DNA of 64,000 nucleotides from Bacteroidales bacterium (GTDB lineage Bacteria > Bacteroidota > Bacteroidia > Bacteroidales > Muribaculaceae): the NCBI GenBank assembly GCA_015061055.1, contig SUXH01000004.1:1-64000 (forward strand), written 5' to 3'. Below, one piece after another: positions 24,850 through 33,564 of the stretch (its first letter is position 1; every line of letters starts with the position of its first letter). Under the pieces are notes generated by a model. The model did no database searches. It was not told the DNA's origin and worked only from the letters and a program-made list of their open reading frames with translations. A program made the position numbers and the translations under genes.

Positions 24850-26502
24850 TCAGAACTTCATTTTTAGACGGTCGCCGGCATCTTTTGCGATGGAATTGTA
24901 GTATTCTTGGTTGTAACCAGGAAAATCGGGTTGAACGGGAAGCCCGTCTTCATTGCGTTTGAATTGTCCGTTTTCTTCCTTTTTACGATTGCCGTCAAGA
25001 TATTTCACCAATAAGTATTCACCAAGCTTACGATAGCTTGTAGTAGCCTTTTCTGCTACAAAATGAGAATAATTTGTGAGATATTCTATCGCCTTTTGAG
25101 GGGATTCTTTGTGAAGTCGAGCAGCCTCGGCCTCAATGAATGACATATTTTGTTCAAAACTGTCTTCAAGCGATTTTTGAACTTTTAGTATATCTCCAAT
25201 CATAAGCGAATAACGTCCGTAGGCTTGGTTTGCTACCCAATTATTTACCCAGAACGCCGATTCAAGAGAGAAGTTGTAGAGGTCGGCAGTCATAGCATCA
25301 TAGCTCTTAGGAGCGCTTGTAAGACAGCAGTACATAGGTACGAATACGTTGGTGGCTGCATCGTCTACACCAAACCAATGTATACCTCCAATTTCGTTTG
25401 GAAGCCATGAGCGCATTTGGCTCACAAGAACGAATGCTGTTTGTTGTGTGGCAATGGCACGTTCATTGAAATATGTTTTGCCGTCAACGTCGAAGTTCAT
25501 GGGGCGGAAACGATAAGGAGAATCCCAGAATATTTTTGAACCTGCGTCTTTAGTCATATCAAGTGGAGTACCTTCGAAGTGGTCGCGCATCATATTTTGC
25601 ATATCTCGCACGTTTACTTTTTTGTCGGGTTTTACATATAGTGGTAATATTTCGGCATTTTCTTCGCCATCTATGTAAGGCAGATATTTTTCCATCCCGG
25701 TACAATAACGGTTGAAGAAAGCCCATACTCGAGCGTCACAACCACGATAAGCAAGGTAGTCCCAAAAACCATAAGCTTTAGCAAAGTCGAAATCTTCATC
25801 TTTACCATTGAAATATTTCATTTTACGTGCAAAAGATATTACGTCTTTTGAATAGATACAATTATCTTTATCGTTAAGCGGGAATTTGTGTATGCGTGGA
25901 GCATTGGCATGTCCTGTGATGCAATCGTCGGGAATGCGGTGAGCTACCCACACAGCTCCTTTTTCTTTGCCACCCTTGCCACACATTTCCATTATCCATA
26001 TTTCGTTAGGGTCGCCAATAGAGAATGATTCGCCATGGCTGTTATATCCATATTTGGCAACAAGATTGGTCATTATAGCGATAGCTTCGCGTGCTGTTTT
26101 TGCACGTTGTAGAGTGATATAAATAAGGCTACCGTAGTCGATGATACCTGTAGTGTCGACAAGTTCTTCCTTGCAGGTCCAAGTAGATTCGGTAATAGTG
26201 AGCTGATGCTCGTTCATATTGCCTATTACTTTGTATGTTTGTTCTTGTTCGGGAATGAATCCCCAGTGCTTATTAGTGTCCCAATCACGAACTTCACGCA
26301 TATCCCCGGCGTTGTGTGTAGCGGCAGGAATAAACTTAAGTGCGCCATAAAGGGTGTGTGCATCGGCTGCATAGGTGATTAGGGTAGAGCCATCAGTAGT
26401 GGCATTCTTGCCGGCAAGCAGGCTTGTGCAGGCTTGCAATTCATTAGTTGTAAGGCCAAGAATTGTTGAAGCCAATAGGAGGATAAAAATTTTTGTTTTC
26501 AT
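24850..26502 (-). CDS. C69 family dipeptidase (PepD type)
   Basis: 550 residues from the ATG at 26502; the longer frame to 26550 overlaps the upstream gene and lacks a signal start. A signal peptide leads to Cys25 in LQACTSLLAGKNATTDGS, which is the N-terminal nucleophile exposed by processing in this Ntn-hydrolase family. Other family motifs follow: TYAADAHT, ITESTWTCKEEL, SFSIGDPNEIWIMEM, and the GTPLDMTKD segment. Such enzymes cut dipeptides, probably in the periplasm here. It is the last gene of the gldE-PPTase-dipeptidase run, starting right after the PPTase stop codon. Confidence 0.92.
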   Translation of the reverse strand: MKTKIFILLLASTILGLTTNELQACTSLLAGKNATTDGSTLITYAADAHTLYGALKFIPAATHNAGDMREVRDWDTNKHWGFIPEQEQTYKVIGNMNEHQLTITESTWTCKEELVDTTGIIDYGSLIYITLQRAKTAREAIAIMTNLVAKYGYNSHGESFSIGDPNEIWIMEMCGKGGKEKGAVWVAHRIPDDCITGHANAPRIHKFPLNDKDNCIYSKDVISFARKMKYFNGKDEDFDFAKAYGFWDYLAYRGCDARVWAFFNRYCTGMEKYLPYIDGEENAEILPLYVKPDKKVNVRDMQNMMRDHFEGTPLDMTKDAGSKIFWDSPYRFRPMNFDVDGKTYFNERAIATQQTAFVLVSQMRSWLPNEIGGIHWFGVDDAATNVFVPMYCCLTSAPKSYDAMTADLYNFSLESAFWVNNWVANQAYGRYSLMIGDILKVQKSLEDSFEQNMSFIEAEAARLHKESPQKAIEYLTNYSHFVAEKATTSYRKLGEYLLVKYLDGNRKKEENGQFKRNEDGLPVQPDFPGYNQEYYNSIAKDAGDRLKMKF

Positions 26503-26503
26503 A

Positions 26504-27145
26504 TTATATTGAGTTTTTTTGATTTTTTGTTTTGGGTGTTGCAATTGCAATCATAAATCCTGAGTCGAGTATAAAGTGTTGTACTTTATAGAGAATTGTT
26601 TTTTTGCCTATTGCAGCCTTGAATACGGAGTTGATGTGAATATCTTGGTAGATTTTGTTCTTGAAATCGATGCCTTTAACACCATGTACTTTATATACAG
26701 CTTCTTTAGCAGTCCATAACTTTAGATTACTGGTTTTATCGTTAGAATCAATTGTGGCGAGTTCTCTCTCGTTTAAGAATTTCTTTCTTACTCGGATTAC
26801 TTGTTCTGCCTTGTGTTCGATGTCAATACCTATGGGAGTGTCGGCAAAAGCAATGCCCACTATATGGGATGAATGAGAAATGCTGATATGCCGAGTGAAA
26901 TTTTTTAAGTATGGTGCTCCGTCTTCAGTGTGGCACAAATCGTAATTGTGGTTTAAAACTTGGTTGATAAGTAACCGAGTAGCCATTTTTTCGCAGGCTC
27001 GTTGTTGAGATTGAATGTTGTCGATGCAAGATGTGTCGATTCCAACGGATAGACATAAATTTTTCAGTTCATCTCGTGTTTCGGTTATTTCCCAAAAGTG
27101 CACAGAAATGTTGTCGAGAATCAGAGGTCTGTTGTTTATTGGCAT
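26504..27145 (-). CDS. 4'-phosphopantetheinyl transferase superfamily protein
   Basis: 213 residues. It transfers the phosphopantetheine arm of CoA to carrier proteins. The two Sfp/EntD-type metal motifs are clear: PIGIDIEHK near 105-113 and LWTAKEAVYKVHG near 150-162. The N-terminal half carries the CoA-binding pattern (RACEKMATRLLINQ, GAPYL). It overlaps the end of gldE by ten bases and abuts the dipeptidase gene. Linkage of gldE with a phosphopantetheinyl transferase is common in Bacteroidetes. The target carrier protein is not apparent. Confidence 0.9.
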   Translation of the reverse strand: MPINNRPLILDNISVHFWEITETRDELKNLCLSVGIDTSCIDNIQSQQRACEKMATRLLINQVLNHNYDLCHTEDGAPYLKNFTRHISISHSSHIVGIAFADTPIGIDIEHKAEQVIRVRKKFLNERELATIDSNDKTSNLKLWTAKEAVYKVHGVKGIDFKNKIYQDIHINSVFKAAIGKKTILYKVQHFILDSGFMIAIATPKTKNQKNSI

Positions 27146-28446
27146 ACAGGATCGATCTTCACTTTTACATTTACAATGCGGTGTTTTGCAACTTTCATTA
27201 CTTGGAAATGAAAGTGTGCATAGTCGATAGTTTCTTTCTCCTTAGGGAAATCTCCTTTTAGGCTGAGTAAAAGCCCAGCGATGGTTTCGGGGGCATCATC
27301 AACATTATCGAAAATATCTTCTTCGCAATCGACTATCTTGTAGAAGTCGTTAAGAAGGGTTTTGCCTTCAAAAATATATGTATTATCGTTTATTTTTCGA
27401 TAAGATTTGTCTTCGTCGGTGTCGTATTCGTCGTCGATGTCGCCCACAATTTCTTCAAGAATATCTTCTAGAGTAACGATGCCTTGTGTACAACCAAATT
27501 CATCAACAATAATCGCCATGTGAATCTTTGTCTTACGAAAATCTTCGAGGAGGTCGCCTATGGCACGAGTTTCGGGAACGAAATAGGCAGGACGAATGAG
27601 TGAAGTCCAATTGAATTCTTTGGAACGCTTGCCTATATAGGGAAGTAGGTCTTTTGCGTAAAGGACACCTTTGATATTGTCATAGTTATCCTCGTATATA
27701 GGCATACGTGAATATCCGTTTTCAACAACAATCTTAACTACTTCATCGAAATTTGAATGATATTCAATATCTACGACATCTACTCGTGGACGCATAATTT
27801 CGGCTACCGTCTTATCACCAAAAGTTAGAATCCCTTCAAGAAGTTCTTTTTCGTTTTCAGAGTTCACCTCAGATAGTTCAAGGGCTTGTGATAACTCGTT
27901 TACCGAAATATTGTCGGCTCGTTTAGTAATTACTTTGTTTACAATTACGGTGCTCTTTACCATAAGTTGTGATACGGGATTAAAAATGTTGTTTAGAGCC
28001 GAAATCCCCGGAGTTGCAAACTTGATAAATCGTATGTTGTTGTTAGTGGAATATATTTTTGGCGTAATTTCTCCGAAAAGAAGAATCAAGAATGTGAGAA
28101 AAACAGATTGTATAATAAAATCAAGTACGTTACTACGCACTTCAAGAATTTGGTTCAGTGCGAAGTTGAGTAGTATAATTATGGTTACATTAACCAAGTT
28201 GTTGGATATAAGAATAGTTGCAAGTAGTTTTTCAGGGTTGGAGATAATAGCTTTTACTTTTTCTAAAGTTTCGGGGTTATCGAATTTGTCAAAATCGGTT
28301 TCTTTAAGTGAAAAATATGCTATCTCTGAACCTGAAACAAAAGCCGATATGCAAAGGCATATCAAAGCGGTGATGCAAGCTATAATACTTGATGGTTCGG
28401 GGGTGTTGAAAGATATAATAGGCTGATCGGCATTCACCGAGGCCAT
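27136..28446 (-). CDS. gldE: Gliding motility-associated protein GldE (CNNM/CBS domain family)
   Basis: 436 residues from the ATG at 28446; the upstream alternative at 28485 would be TTG. The N-terminal CNNM (DUF21) domain has about three membrane segments (IIACITALICLCISAFVSGSEIAYFS...), then a CBS pair with MRPRVDVVDIEY, GYSRMPIYEDNYDNIKG and MAIIVDEFGCTQGIVTLEDILEEIVG, then a CorC/HlyC-type C-terminal domain. GldE supports gliding and T9SS function in flavobacteria, while homologues act in Mg2+/Co2+ resistance. A -7 box lies about 110 bases upstream. In a non-gliding Bacteroidales the role is likely linked to the envelope or ion balance. Confidence 0.9.
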   Translation of the reverse strand: MASVNADQPIISFNTPEPSSIIACITALICLCISAFVSGSEIAYFSLKETDFDKFDNPETLEKVKAIISNPEKLLATILISNNLVNVTIIILLNFALNQILEVRSNVLDFIIQSVFLTFLILLFGEITPKIYSTNNNIRFIKFATPGISALNNIFNPVSQLMVKSTVIVNKVITKRADNISVNELSQALELSEVNSENEKELLEGILTFGDKTVAEIMRPRVDVVDIEYHSNFDEVVKIVVENGYSRMPIYEDNYDNIKGVLYAKDLLPYIGKRSKEFNWTSLIRPAYFVPETRAIGDLLEDFRKTKIHMAIIVDEFGCTQGIVTLEDILEEIVGDIDDEYDTDEDKSYRKINDNTYIFEGKTLLNDFYKIVDCEEDIFDNVDDAPETIAGLLLSLKGDFPKEKETIDYAHFHFQVMKVAKHRIVNVKVKIDPVCQ

Positions 28447-28555
28447 TATAAGAGAAAAAATACACGATAACGGGTCAGTATCCAAAATTTAATAGAATTA
28501 GTTAAACAAAAAACTTAACACCTATTTGTAAAATAGGTTTAGCTTAATAATTGTG

Positions 28556-28563
28556 CAAATATA
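28556..28563 (-). promoter_or_regulatory. -7 element for gldE operon
   Basis: TATATTTG on the minus strand, giving a leader of about 105 bases that contains a small ACCTATT/AATAGGT inverted repeat. Confidence 0.45.
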
Positions 28564-28586
28564 CGCAAAAAAATCTAATAAAAGAA

Positions 28587-28613
28587 AAGAGGTCGCTTAA
28601 AAAGCAACCTCTT
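28587..28613 (-). terminator. Terminator of the fructose-bisphosphate aldolase gene
   Basis: AAGAGGTCGCTT pairs with AAGCAACCTCTT (one mismatch), followed on the minus strand by a T-rich run. Confidence 0.75.
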
Positions 28614-28637
28614 GAAAAATAGTATGGTTAAATAATA

Positions 28638-29636
28638 TTATTGAGCCTTACCATCGCTACCAAGCACATTGATGATTTTGTGCTTGTAAAGTTTTTCCAT
28701 ATTGTCGCGAGCCGGACCAAGATATTTACGTGGGTCGAATTCAGCTGGGCTTTCAGCGAATACCTTACGTACAGCAGCAGTCATAGCAAGACGGCTATCA
28801 GAGTCGATGTTGATTTTGCATACAGCGCTCTTAGCTGATTCGCGAAGCCATTCTTCCGGAATACCGATAGCAGCCTTTAATGCACCGCCATACTTGTTGA
28901 TAGTTTCAACTTCGTCCTGAGGAACAGAAGAAGAACCATGAAGTACGATAGGGAATCCTGGAAGTTTTTCTTCTACAGCTTTCAATACATCGAATGCCAA
29001 TGGAGGTGGAACAAGTTTACCATTTTCATCCTTAGTACATTGTTCCGGAGTGAACTTGTAAGCACCATGAGAAGTTCCAATAGAAATAGCCAAGCTATCG
29101 CAACCTGTACGAGTAGCGAAGTCAATAACTTCTTCCGGATCAGTGTAAGTGTGGTGATCGCTTGATACTTCGTCTTCAACGCCAGCCAATACACCAAGTT
29201 CGCCTTCTACAGTTACATCAAATTGATGTGCGTAGTCAACAACTTGCTTAGTAAGAGCAACGTTTTCTTCGTAAGGAAGGTGTGAACCATCAATCATTAC
29301 AGAAGAGAATCCACAGTCGATACAATCCTTGCAAAGTTCGAAACTGTTACCATGGTCAAGGTGAAGCACGATTTGTGGGTTTTTCCAACCAAGTTCTTTA
29401 GCATAAGCTACAGCTCCTTGAGCCATATAGCGAAGAAGAGTGGCATTAGCATACTTACGAGCGCCACTTGATACTTGTAGGATTACAGGAGATTTAGTTT
29501 CAGAAGCAGCCTTGATGATAGCTTGAAGTTGCTCCATGTTGTTGAAGTTGAAAGCAGGGATAGCATATCCACCTTCGATAGCCTTAGCGAACATATCTCG
29601 AGTGTTCACAAGACCAAGTTCTTTGTAGTTTACCAT
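28638..29636 (-). CDS. fba: Class II fructose-bisphosphate aldolase
   Basis: 332 residues. The zinc enzyme splits fructose 1,6-bisphosphate in glycolysis and works in reverse in gluconeogenesis. The start YAIPAFNFNNMEQLQAI, the zinc-site segment IVLHLDHGNSFELCKDCIDCGF, the GSHLPYEEN and GTSHGAYKF motifs and IVLHGSSSVP are all in place. Length is typical. It is a single-gene unit with its own -7 box upstream and hairpin terminator downstream. Confidence 0.97.
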   Translation of the reverse strand: MVNYKELGLVNTRDMFAKAIEGGYAIPAFNFNNMEQLQAIIKAASETKSPVILQVSSGARKYANATLLRYMAQGAVAYAKELGWKNPQIVLHLDHGNSFELCKDCIDCGFSSVMIDGSHLPYEENVALTKQVVDYAHQFDVTVEGELGVLAGVEDEVSSDHHTYTDPEEVIDFATRTGCDSLAISIGTSHGAYKFTPEQCTKDENGKLVPPPLAFDVLKAVEEKLPGFPIVLHGSSSVPQDEVETINKYGGALKAAIGIPEEWLRESAKSAVCKINIDSDSRLAMTAAVRKVFAESPAEFDPRKYLGPARDNMEKLYKHKIINVLGSDGKAQ

Positions 29637-29687
29637 AAAATATCTATTATATAGTGTTTTAAATAATATGTTCTCTTAAATTTGATG

Positions 29688-29695
29688 CAAAGATA
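29688..29695 (-). promoter_or_regulatory. -7 element for fba
   Basis: TATCTTTG on the minus strand, 51 bases before the fba start codon. Confidence 0.5.
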
Positions 29696-29738
29696 ACAAA
29701 ATATAAGTAAAGAATTGCCGTTATATATAAAAAAGTAG

Positions 29739-29746
29739 TAATTTTG
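29739..29746 (+). promoter_or_regulatory. -7 element for the divergent glycosyltransferase gene
   Basis: TAATTTTG on the plus strand with a TTG about 21 bases upstream, 56 bases before the ATG at 29803. Confidence 0.45.
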
Positions 29747-29802
29747 TATGCTATTTAGGTGAAAGTGGATAGAATTGAGAACATTTTCCCACATCATTGG
29801 CG

Positions 29803-30618
29803 ATGATTTCAGTGTCGATAGTAACATATAAGACCGATATAGAGGAGCTAAAGCATTGTCTTAGCTCCGTTTCGTCATCTATAGTGCGCAAGATATATAT
29901 AATCGATAACTCTCGTTTGGATTCCATAGCTGATTTTTGTGCTACTGTGGATAAGGTAGAATACGTTGGAAGTAGTAATGTTGGGTATGGTGCCGGACAT
30001 AATATAGCCATTCGCAAAGCTCTTAAACTTGGCACAAAATATCATCTGGTTCTTAATAGTGATGTGTACTTTGGCGAAGATGTGTTGCCAAAGCTTGTGG
30101 AATATATGGACTCTAACGAAGATGTAGCTCAAGTGCAACCTAATGTGGTGTATCCTGATGGTACATTGCAGTATGGTTGTAGATTGTTGCCTTCGCCATT
30201 AAATCTTATATCTCGCAGATTCTTTTTTCATAGTTGGAATGAACAAATTAACAGCTCATTCTTACTATATGATTTTGACCGCAAGACACCTATGAATATC
30301 CCATATCATCAAGGGTCATTTATGTTCTTTCGTACGTCCTGTTTTAAAAAAGTGGGTCTGTTTGATGAGCGATTTTTTATGTATCCTGAAGACATTGATA
30401 TTACGCGTCGTATGCATAAGCATTATCGTACAATGTTTTGGCCCGGGGTAACAATAGTTCATGCACATCGTGCAGCGAGCTATAAAAGTCTACGTATGTT
30501 GTGGATACATTGCTATAATATGATAAAATACTTCAATAAGTGGGGTTGGATAGTGGATCGTGAGCGTAGTGAATGGAATCGGCGCATTCTTGAAAAAGTG
30601 GAAAAAATGAAGGATTAG
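29803..30618 (+). CDS. Glycosyltransferase family 2 (WbbL-like)
   Basis: 271 residues from the ATG at 29803. A GT-A fold is indicated by the start ISVSIVTYKTDIEELKHCL, NVGYGAGHN near 65, the LVLNSDVYF metal-binding DxD-like segment and the later FFMYPEDIDITRR acceptor-side motif. This subgroup includes rhamnosyltransferases of polysaccharide synthesis. No other cell-surface genes flank it, so the acceptor is unknown. It is divergent from fba and probably monocistronic. Confidence 0.9.
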   Translation: MISVSIVTYKTDIEELKHCLSSVSSSIVRKIYIIDNSRLDSIADFCATVDKVEYVGSSNVGYGAGHNIAIRKALKLGTKYHLVLNSDVYFGEDVLPKLVEYMDSNEDVAQVQPNVVYPDGTLQYGCRLLPSPLNLISRRFFFHSWNEQINSSFLLYDFDRKTPMNIPYHQGSFMFFRTSCFKKVGLFDERFFMYPEDIDITRRMHKHYRTMFWPGVTIVHAHRAASYKSLRMLWIHCYNMIKYFNKWGWIVDRERSEWNRRILEKVEKMKD

Positions 30619-30714
30619 TCCTAAGCGAATAAAAATTGTAGACCTTTAAACCAAATATCAAGGAAAAATAGTATTTTTAGGATATTATCTATTTCTATTT
30701 ATCGAATAATAGTT

Positions 30715-30722
30715 TATCTTTG
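30715..30722 (+). promoter_or_regulatory. -7 element for speA
   Basis: TATCTTTG, 77 bases before the ATG at 30800. It confirms that the frame opening at 30734 is within the leader. Confidence 0.5.
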
Positions 30723-30799
30723 CGTAGCGTTTTGTGCAAAGTGCACAACCAATTGTGAGTATTATTAATTTAATAACCTGTAAATACATTATTAAAATA

Positions 30800-32698
30800 A
30801 TGAGAAAATGGCGCATTGAAGACAGTGCTGAATTGTATAATGTGAATGGATGGGGACGTTCTTACTTCTCAATCAATGAAAAAGGGCACGTTCAAGTTAC
30901 ACCAAAGGAAGGCTATGCCGCAGTAGATGTAAAAGACGTATTAGATGAGTTGCAATTGCGTGATATTACACCGCCGGTACTATTGCGTTTTCCTGATATA
31001 TTGGATAATCGTATTGAAAAAATTTCGAAGTGTTTCAAACAGGCTTCGGAAGAATATAATTATACAGCTCAAAATTATATAATCTATCCGATTAAGGTAA
31101 ACCAAGTGCGTCAAGTGGTAGAGGAACTTGTGCGACATGGTAAACGTTATAATATAGGTCTTGAAGCCGGTTCAAAGCCTGAACTTCATGCTGTGCTTGC
31201 GCTTAATAATGCGGATAATTCGGTGATTATCTGTAACGGATATAAAGATGAAAATTATATTGAACTTGCCCTTCTTGCTCAAAAGATGGGACGTCGTATA
31301 TATATAGTTGCCGAGAAGCTTAATGAATTAAAGTTGATGGTAACTGTGGCTAAGCGCCTTGGTATACGTCCTAATATGGGCGTGCGCATTAAGCTAACCA
31401 GTTCCGGTAGCGGAAAATGGGAAGAATCGGGAGGTGATAGTAGTAAGTTTGGATTAAATTCAAGCGAATTGCTTGAAGCTCTTGATTTTCTCGAAAGCAA
31501 AGATATGAAGGACTGCTTGAAGCTGATACATTTTCATATAGGAAGCCAAATCAATAAGATTCGTCACATAAAAAATGCCTTGCGTGAGGCATGCCAATTT
31601 TATGTGCAATTGAATAAGATGGATTTTGGTGTGGAATTTGTGGATATCGGAGGAGGTCTTGGTGTTGATTATGATGGTACTCGCAGCAGTGCGAGCGAAT
31701 ATAGTATGAACTACTCAATACAAGAGTATGTTAATGATGCTGTGTCGCAGCTTGTAGATGTGTGTAACAAAAATGAGTTGAAACATCCCAATATAGTTAT
31801 AGAGTCGGGACGTTCGCTTACGGCGCATCACTCAATTCTTGTACTTGATGTTCTTGAAACGACACATCTGCCTATATGGGACGAAGATGATGAAGTGGGA
31901 GAGAATGAACACGAACTTGCACGAGAATTGTATCAAATATGGGATAAACTCAATCAACAACGTATTTTTGAGAGTTGGCACGATGCGTTACAAATACGCG
32001 AAGAAGCTCTTGATTTGTTCAGTTTAGGACTTCTTGATTTGCGTACTCGAGCGATGATAGAAAAACTATTCTGGTCGATAGCTCGTGAAGTGAGTGATAT
32101 AGCTCATTCAACCAAGCACGCACCTGAAGAACTTCGTAAGGTGATAAAGATGCTTCCAGATAAGTATTTCTGTAATTTTTCTTTATTTCAGTCATTGCCG
32201 GACTCTTGGGCTATTGACCAAGTGTTCCCGATAATGCCACTTGCTCGTCTTGACGAAAAGCCTTCTCACCATGCAACGCTACAAGATATTACGTGCGACA
32301 GCGATGGAAAAATATGTGCGTACGTTTCGTCGCAAGGTGCGTCAAATTATTTACCTGTACATCAAGTGAAACCAAATGAACCTTATTATCTCGGTGTATT
32401 CCTTGTGGGTGCATATCAAGAGATTTTGGGTGATATGCATAACTTGTTTGGGGATACAAATGCTGTTCATATTGACGTATATAAGAATCATTATGAAATA
32501 GATCAGGTGATTGAAGGTGAGACTGTTGCTGAAGTTCTTGAATATGTGGAGTATAATCCTAAGAAACTTGTGCGTAACGTGGAAACTTGGGTTACTGCAT
32601 CAATGAAGAGTGGTAAAATTACTCCCGAAGAAGGTCGTGAATTCTTGAGTAATTATCGCTCGGGACTTTATGGCTATACATATTTGGAAAAAGACTGA
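30800..32698 (+). CDS. speA: Biosynthetic arginine decarboxylase
   Basis: 632 residues from the ATG at 30800 (MRKWRIEDSAELYNVNGWG). It makes agmatine from arginine, the first step of the agmatine route to putrescine and spermidine. PLP-dependent fold III enzyme: the lysine lies in IIYPIKVNQVRQ, followed by NIGLEAGSKPEL, LIHFHIGSQI, the Gly-rich FVDIGGGLGVDYDG, and IVIESGRSLTAHHS. A long insertion and the GVFLVGAYQEILGDMHNLFGD segment near the C-terminus are standard for the large SpeA type. Its length is normal. Confidence 0.96.
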   Translation: MRKWRIEDSAELYNVNGWGRSYFSINEKGHVQVTPKEGYAAVDVKDVLDELQLRDITPPVLLRFPDILDNRIEKISKCFKQASEEYNYTAQNYIIYPIKVNQVRQVVEELVRHGKRYNIGLEAGSKPELHAVLALNNADNSVIICNGYKDENYIELALLAQKMGRRIYIVAEKLNELKLMVTVAKRLGIRPNMGVRIKLTSSGSGKWEESGGDSSKFGLNSSELLEALDFLESKDMKDCLKLIHFHIGSQINKIRHIKNALREACQFYVQLNKMDFGVEFVDIGGGLGVDYDGTRSSASEYSMNYSIQEYVNDAVSQLVDVCNKNELKHPNIVIESGRSLTAHHSILVLDVLETTHLPIWDEDDEVGENEHELARELYQIWDKLNQQRIFESWHDALQIREEALDLFSLGLLDLRTRAMIEKLFWSIAREVSDIAHSTKHAPEELRKVIKMLPDKYFCNFSLFQSLPDSWAIDQVFPIMPLARLDEKPSHHATLQDITCDSDGKICAYVSSQGASNYLPVHQVKPNEPYYLGVFLVGAYQEILGDMHNLFGDTNAVHIDVYKNHYEIDQVIEGETVAEVLEYVEYNPKKLVRNVETWVTASMKSGKITPEEGREFLSNYRSGLYGYTYLEKD

Positions 32699-32740
32699 TG
32701 GCAGGCTTTTTAGCGATTTTAAGTGATAAAAAAGGCGTAT

Positions 32741-33481
32741 ATGCGTTATTTCTTGAAATTAGCTTATAATGGAGCAAATTATCATGGTTGGCAGTCGCAA
32801 CCTAATGCTGTTTCAGTGCAAGAATGCATTGAGAAAGCTTTGTCTACGATACTTCGTGAGCCCATATCTATTATTGGTGCAGGGCGTACTGATGCGGGTG
32901 TTAATGCAGCGGTGATGTATGCGCATTTTGATGTGAGCGAACCATTGAAGGATATGCTTACACTTGTGATGCGATTAAACAGTATTCTGGGTAAGGATAT
33001 AGCAATATATGATGTGTTGCCTGTTCGTGCCGATGCGCACGCACGTTTTGATGCTGTGTCGCGTACTTATAAGTATTTTGTTCACACAGAGAAATCTCCT
33101 TTCTTGTATCCTTTTAGTTGGAAATCTACTTGTCGACTTGACTTTGAGTTGATGAATGAGGCAGCTGAATTGTTGAAAAACTATAGAGATTTTACAAGTT
33201 TTTCAAAGCTTCACACAGATGTGGCTACCAATAATTGTAAGATAACTTATGCACGTTGGGAACAAGAGGGAGAGCAATGGGTGTTTACCATTACTGCCGA
33301 TAGATTTTTGCGCAATATGGTGAGGGCCATAGTTGGAACGCTTGTAGATGTGGGGCGTGGCAAACTCACAATAGAACAATTTTGTGAGGTGATTGAAAAG
33401 AAAGACCGATGTAGCGCAGGTACTTCAATGCCGGGTAATGCACTATTCCTTTGGAATGTAAAATATACATATATAGATTGA
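32741..33481 (+). CDS. truA: tRNA pseudouridine synthase A
   Basis: 246 residues from the ATG at 32741; an upstream GTG at 32723 is less likely. TruA isomerises uridines 38-40 of the tRNA anticodon stem-loop. The catalytic Asp51 lies in [12 protein letters not shown]. Other motifs are [15 protein letters not shown] at the N-terminus, RTYKYFVH, and [17 protein letters not shown]. It starts 42 bases after speA on the same strand and ends directly before a strong bidirectional hairpin. Confidence 0.96.
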   Translation: MRYFLKLAYNGANYHGWQSQPNAVSVQECIEKALSTILREPISIIGAGRTDAGVNAAVMYAHFDVSEPLKDMLTLVMRLNSILGKDIAIYDVLPVRADAHARFDAVSRTYKYFVHTEKSPFLYPFSWKSTCRLDFELMNEAAELLKNYRDFTSFSKLHTDVATNNCKITYARWEQEGEQWVFTITADRFLRNMVRAIVGTLVDVGRGKLTIEQFCEVIEKKDRCSAGTSMPGNALFLWNVKYTYID

Positions 33482-33483
33482 TA

Positions 33484-33520
33484 GAATTAAGGGGACTTAG
33501 AAGTGTCCCCTTAATTCTTT
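33484..33520. terminator. Bidirectional terminator between truA and the T9SS-type cargo gene
   Basis: Perfect 13-base stem GAATTAAGGGGAC / GTCCCCTTAATTC with a 7-base loop and a run of T on the plus side, starting 3 bases after the truA stop. Confidence 0.85.
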
Positions 33521-33564
33521 TGAGTAAAGTGATATTATTACTAGAATTTTTGAGTGTTGAATAC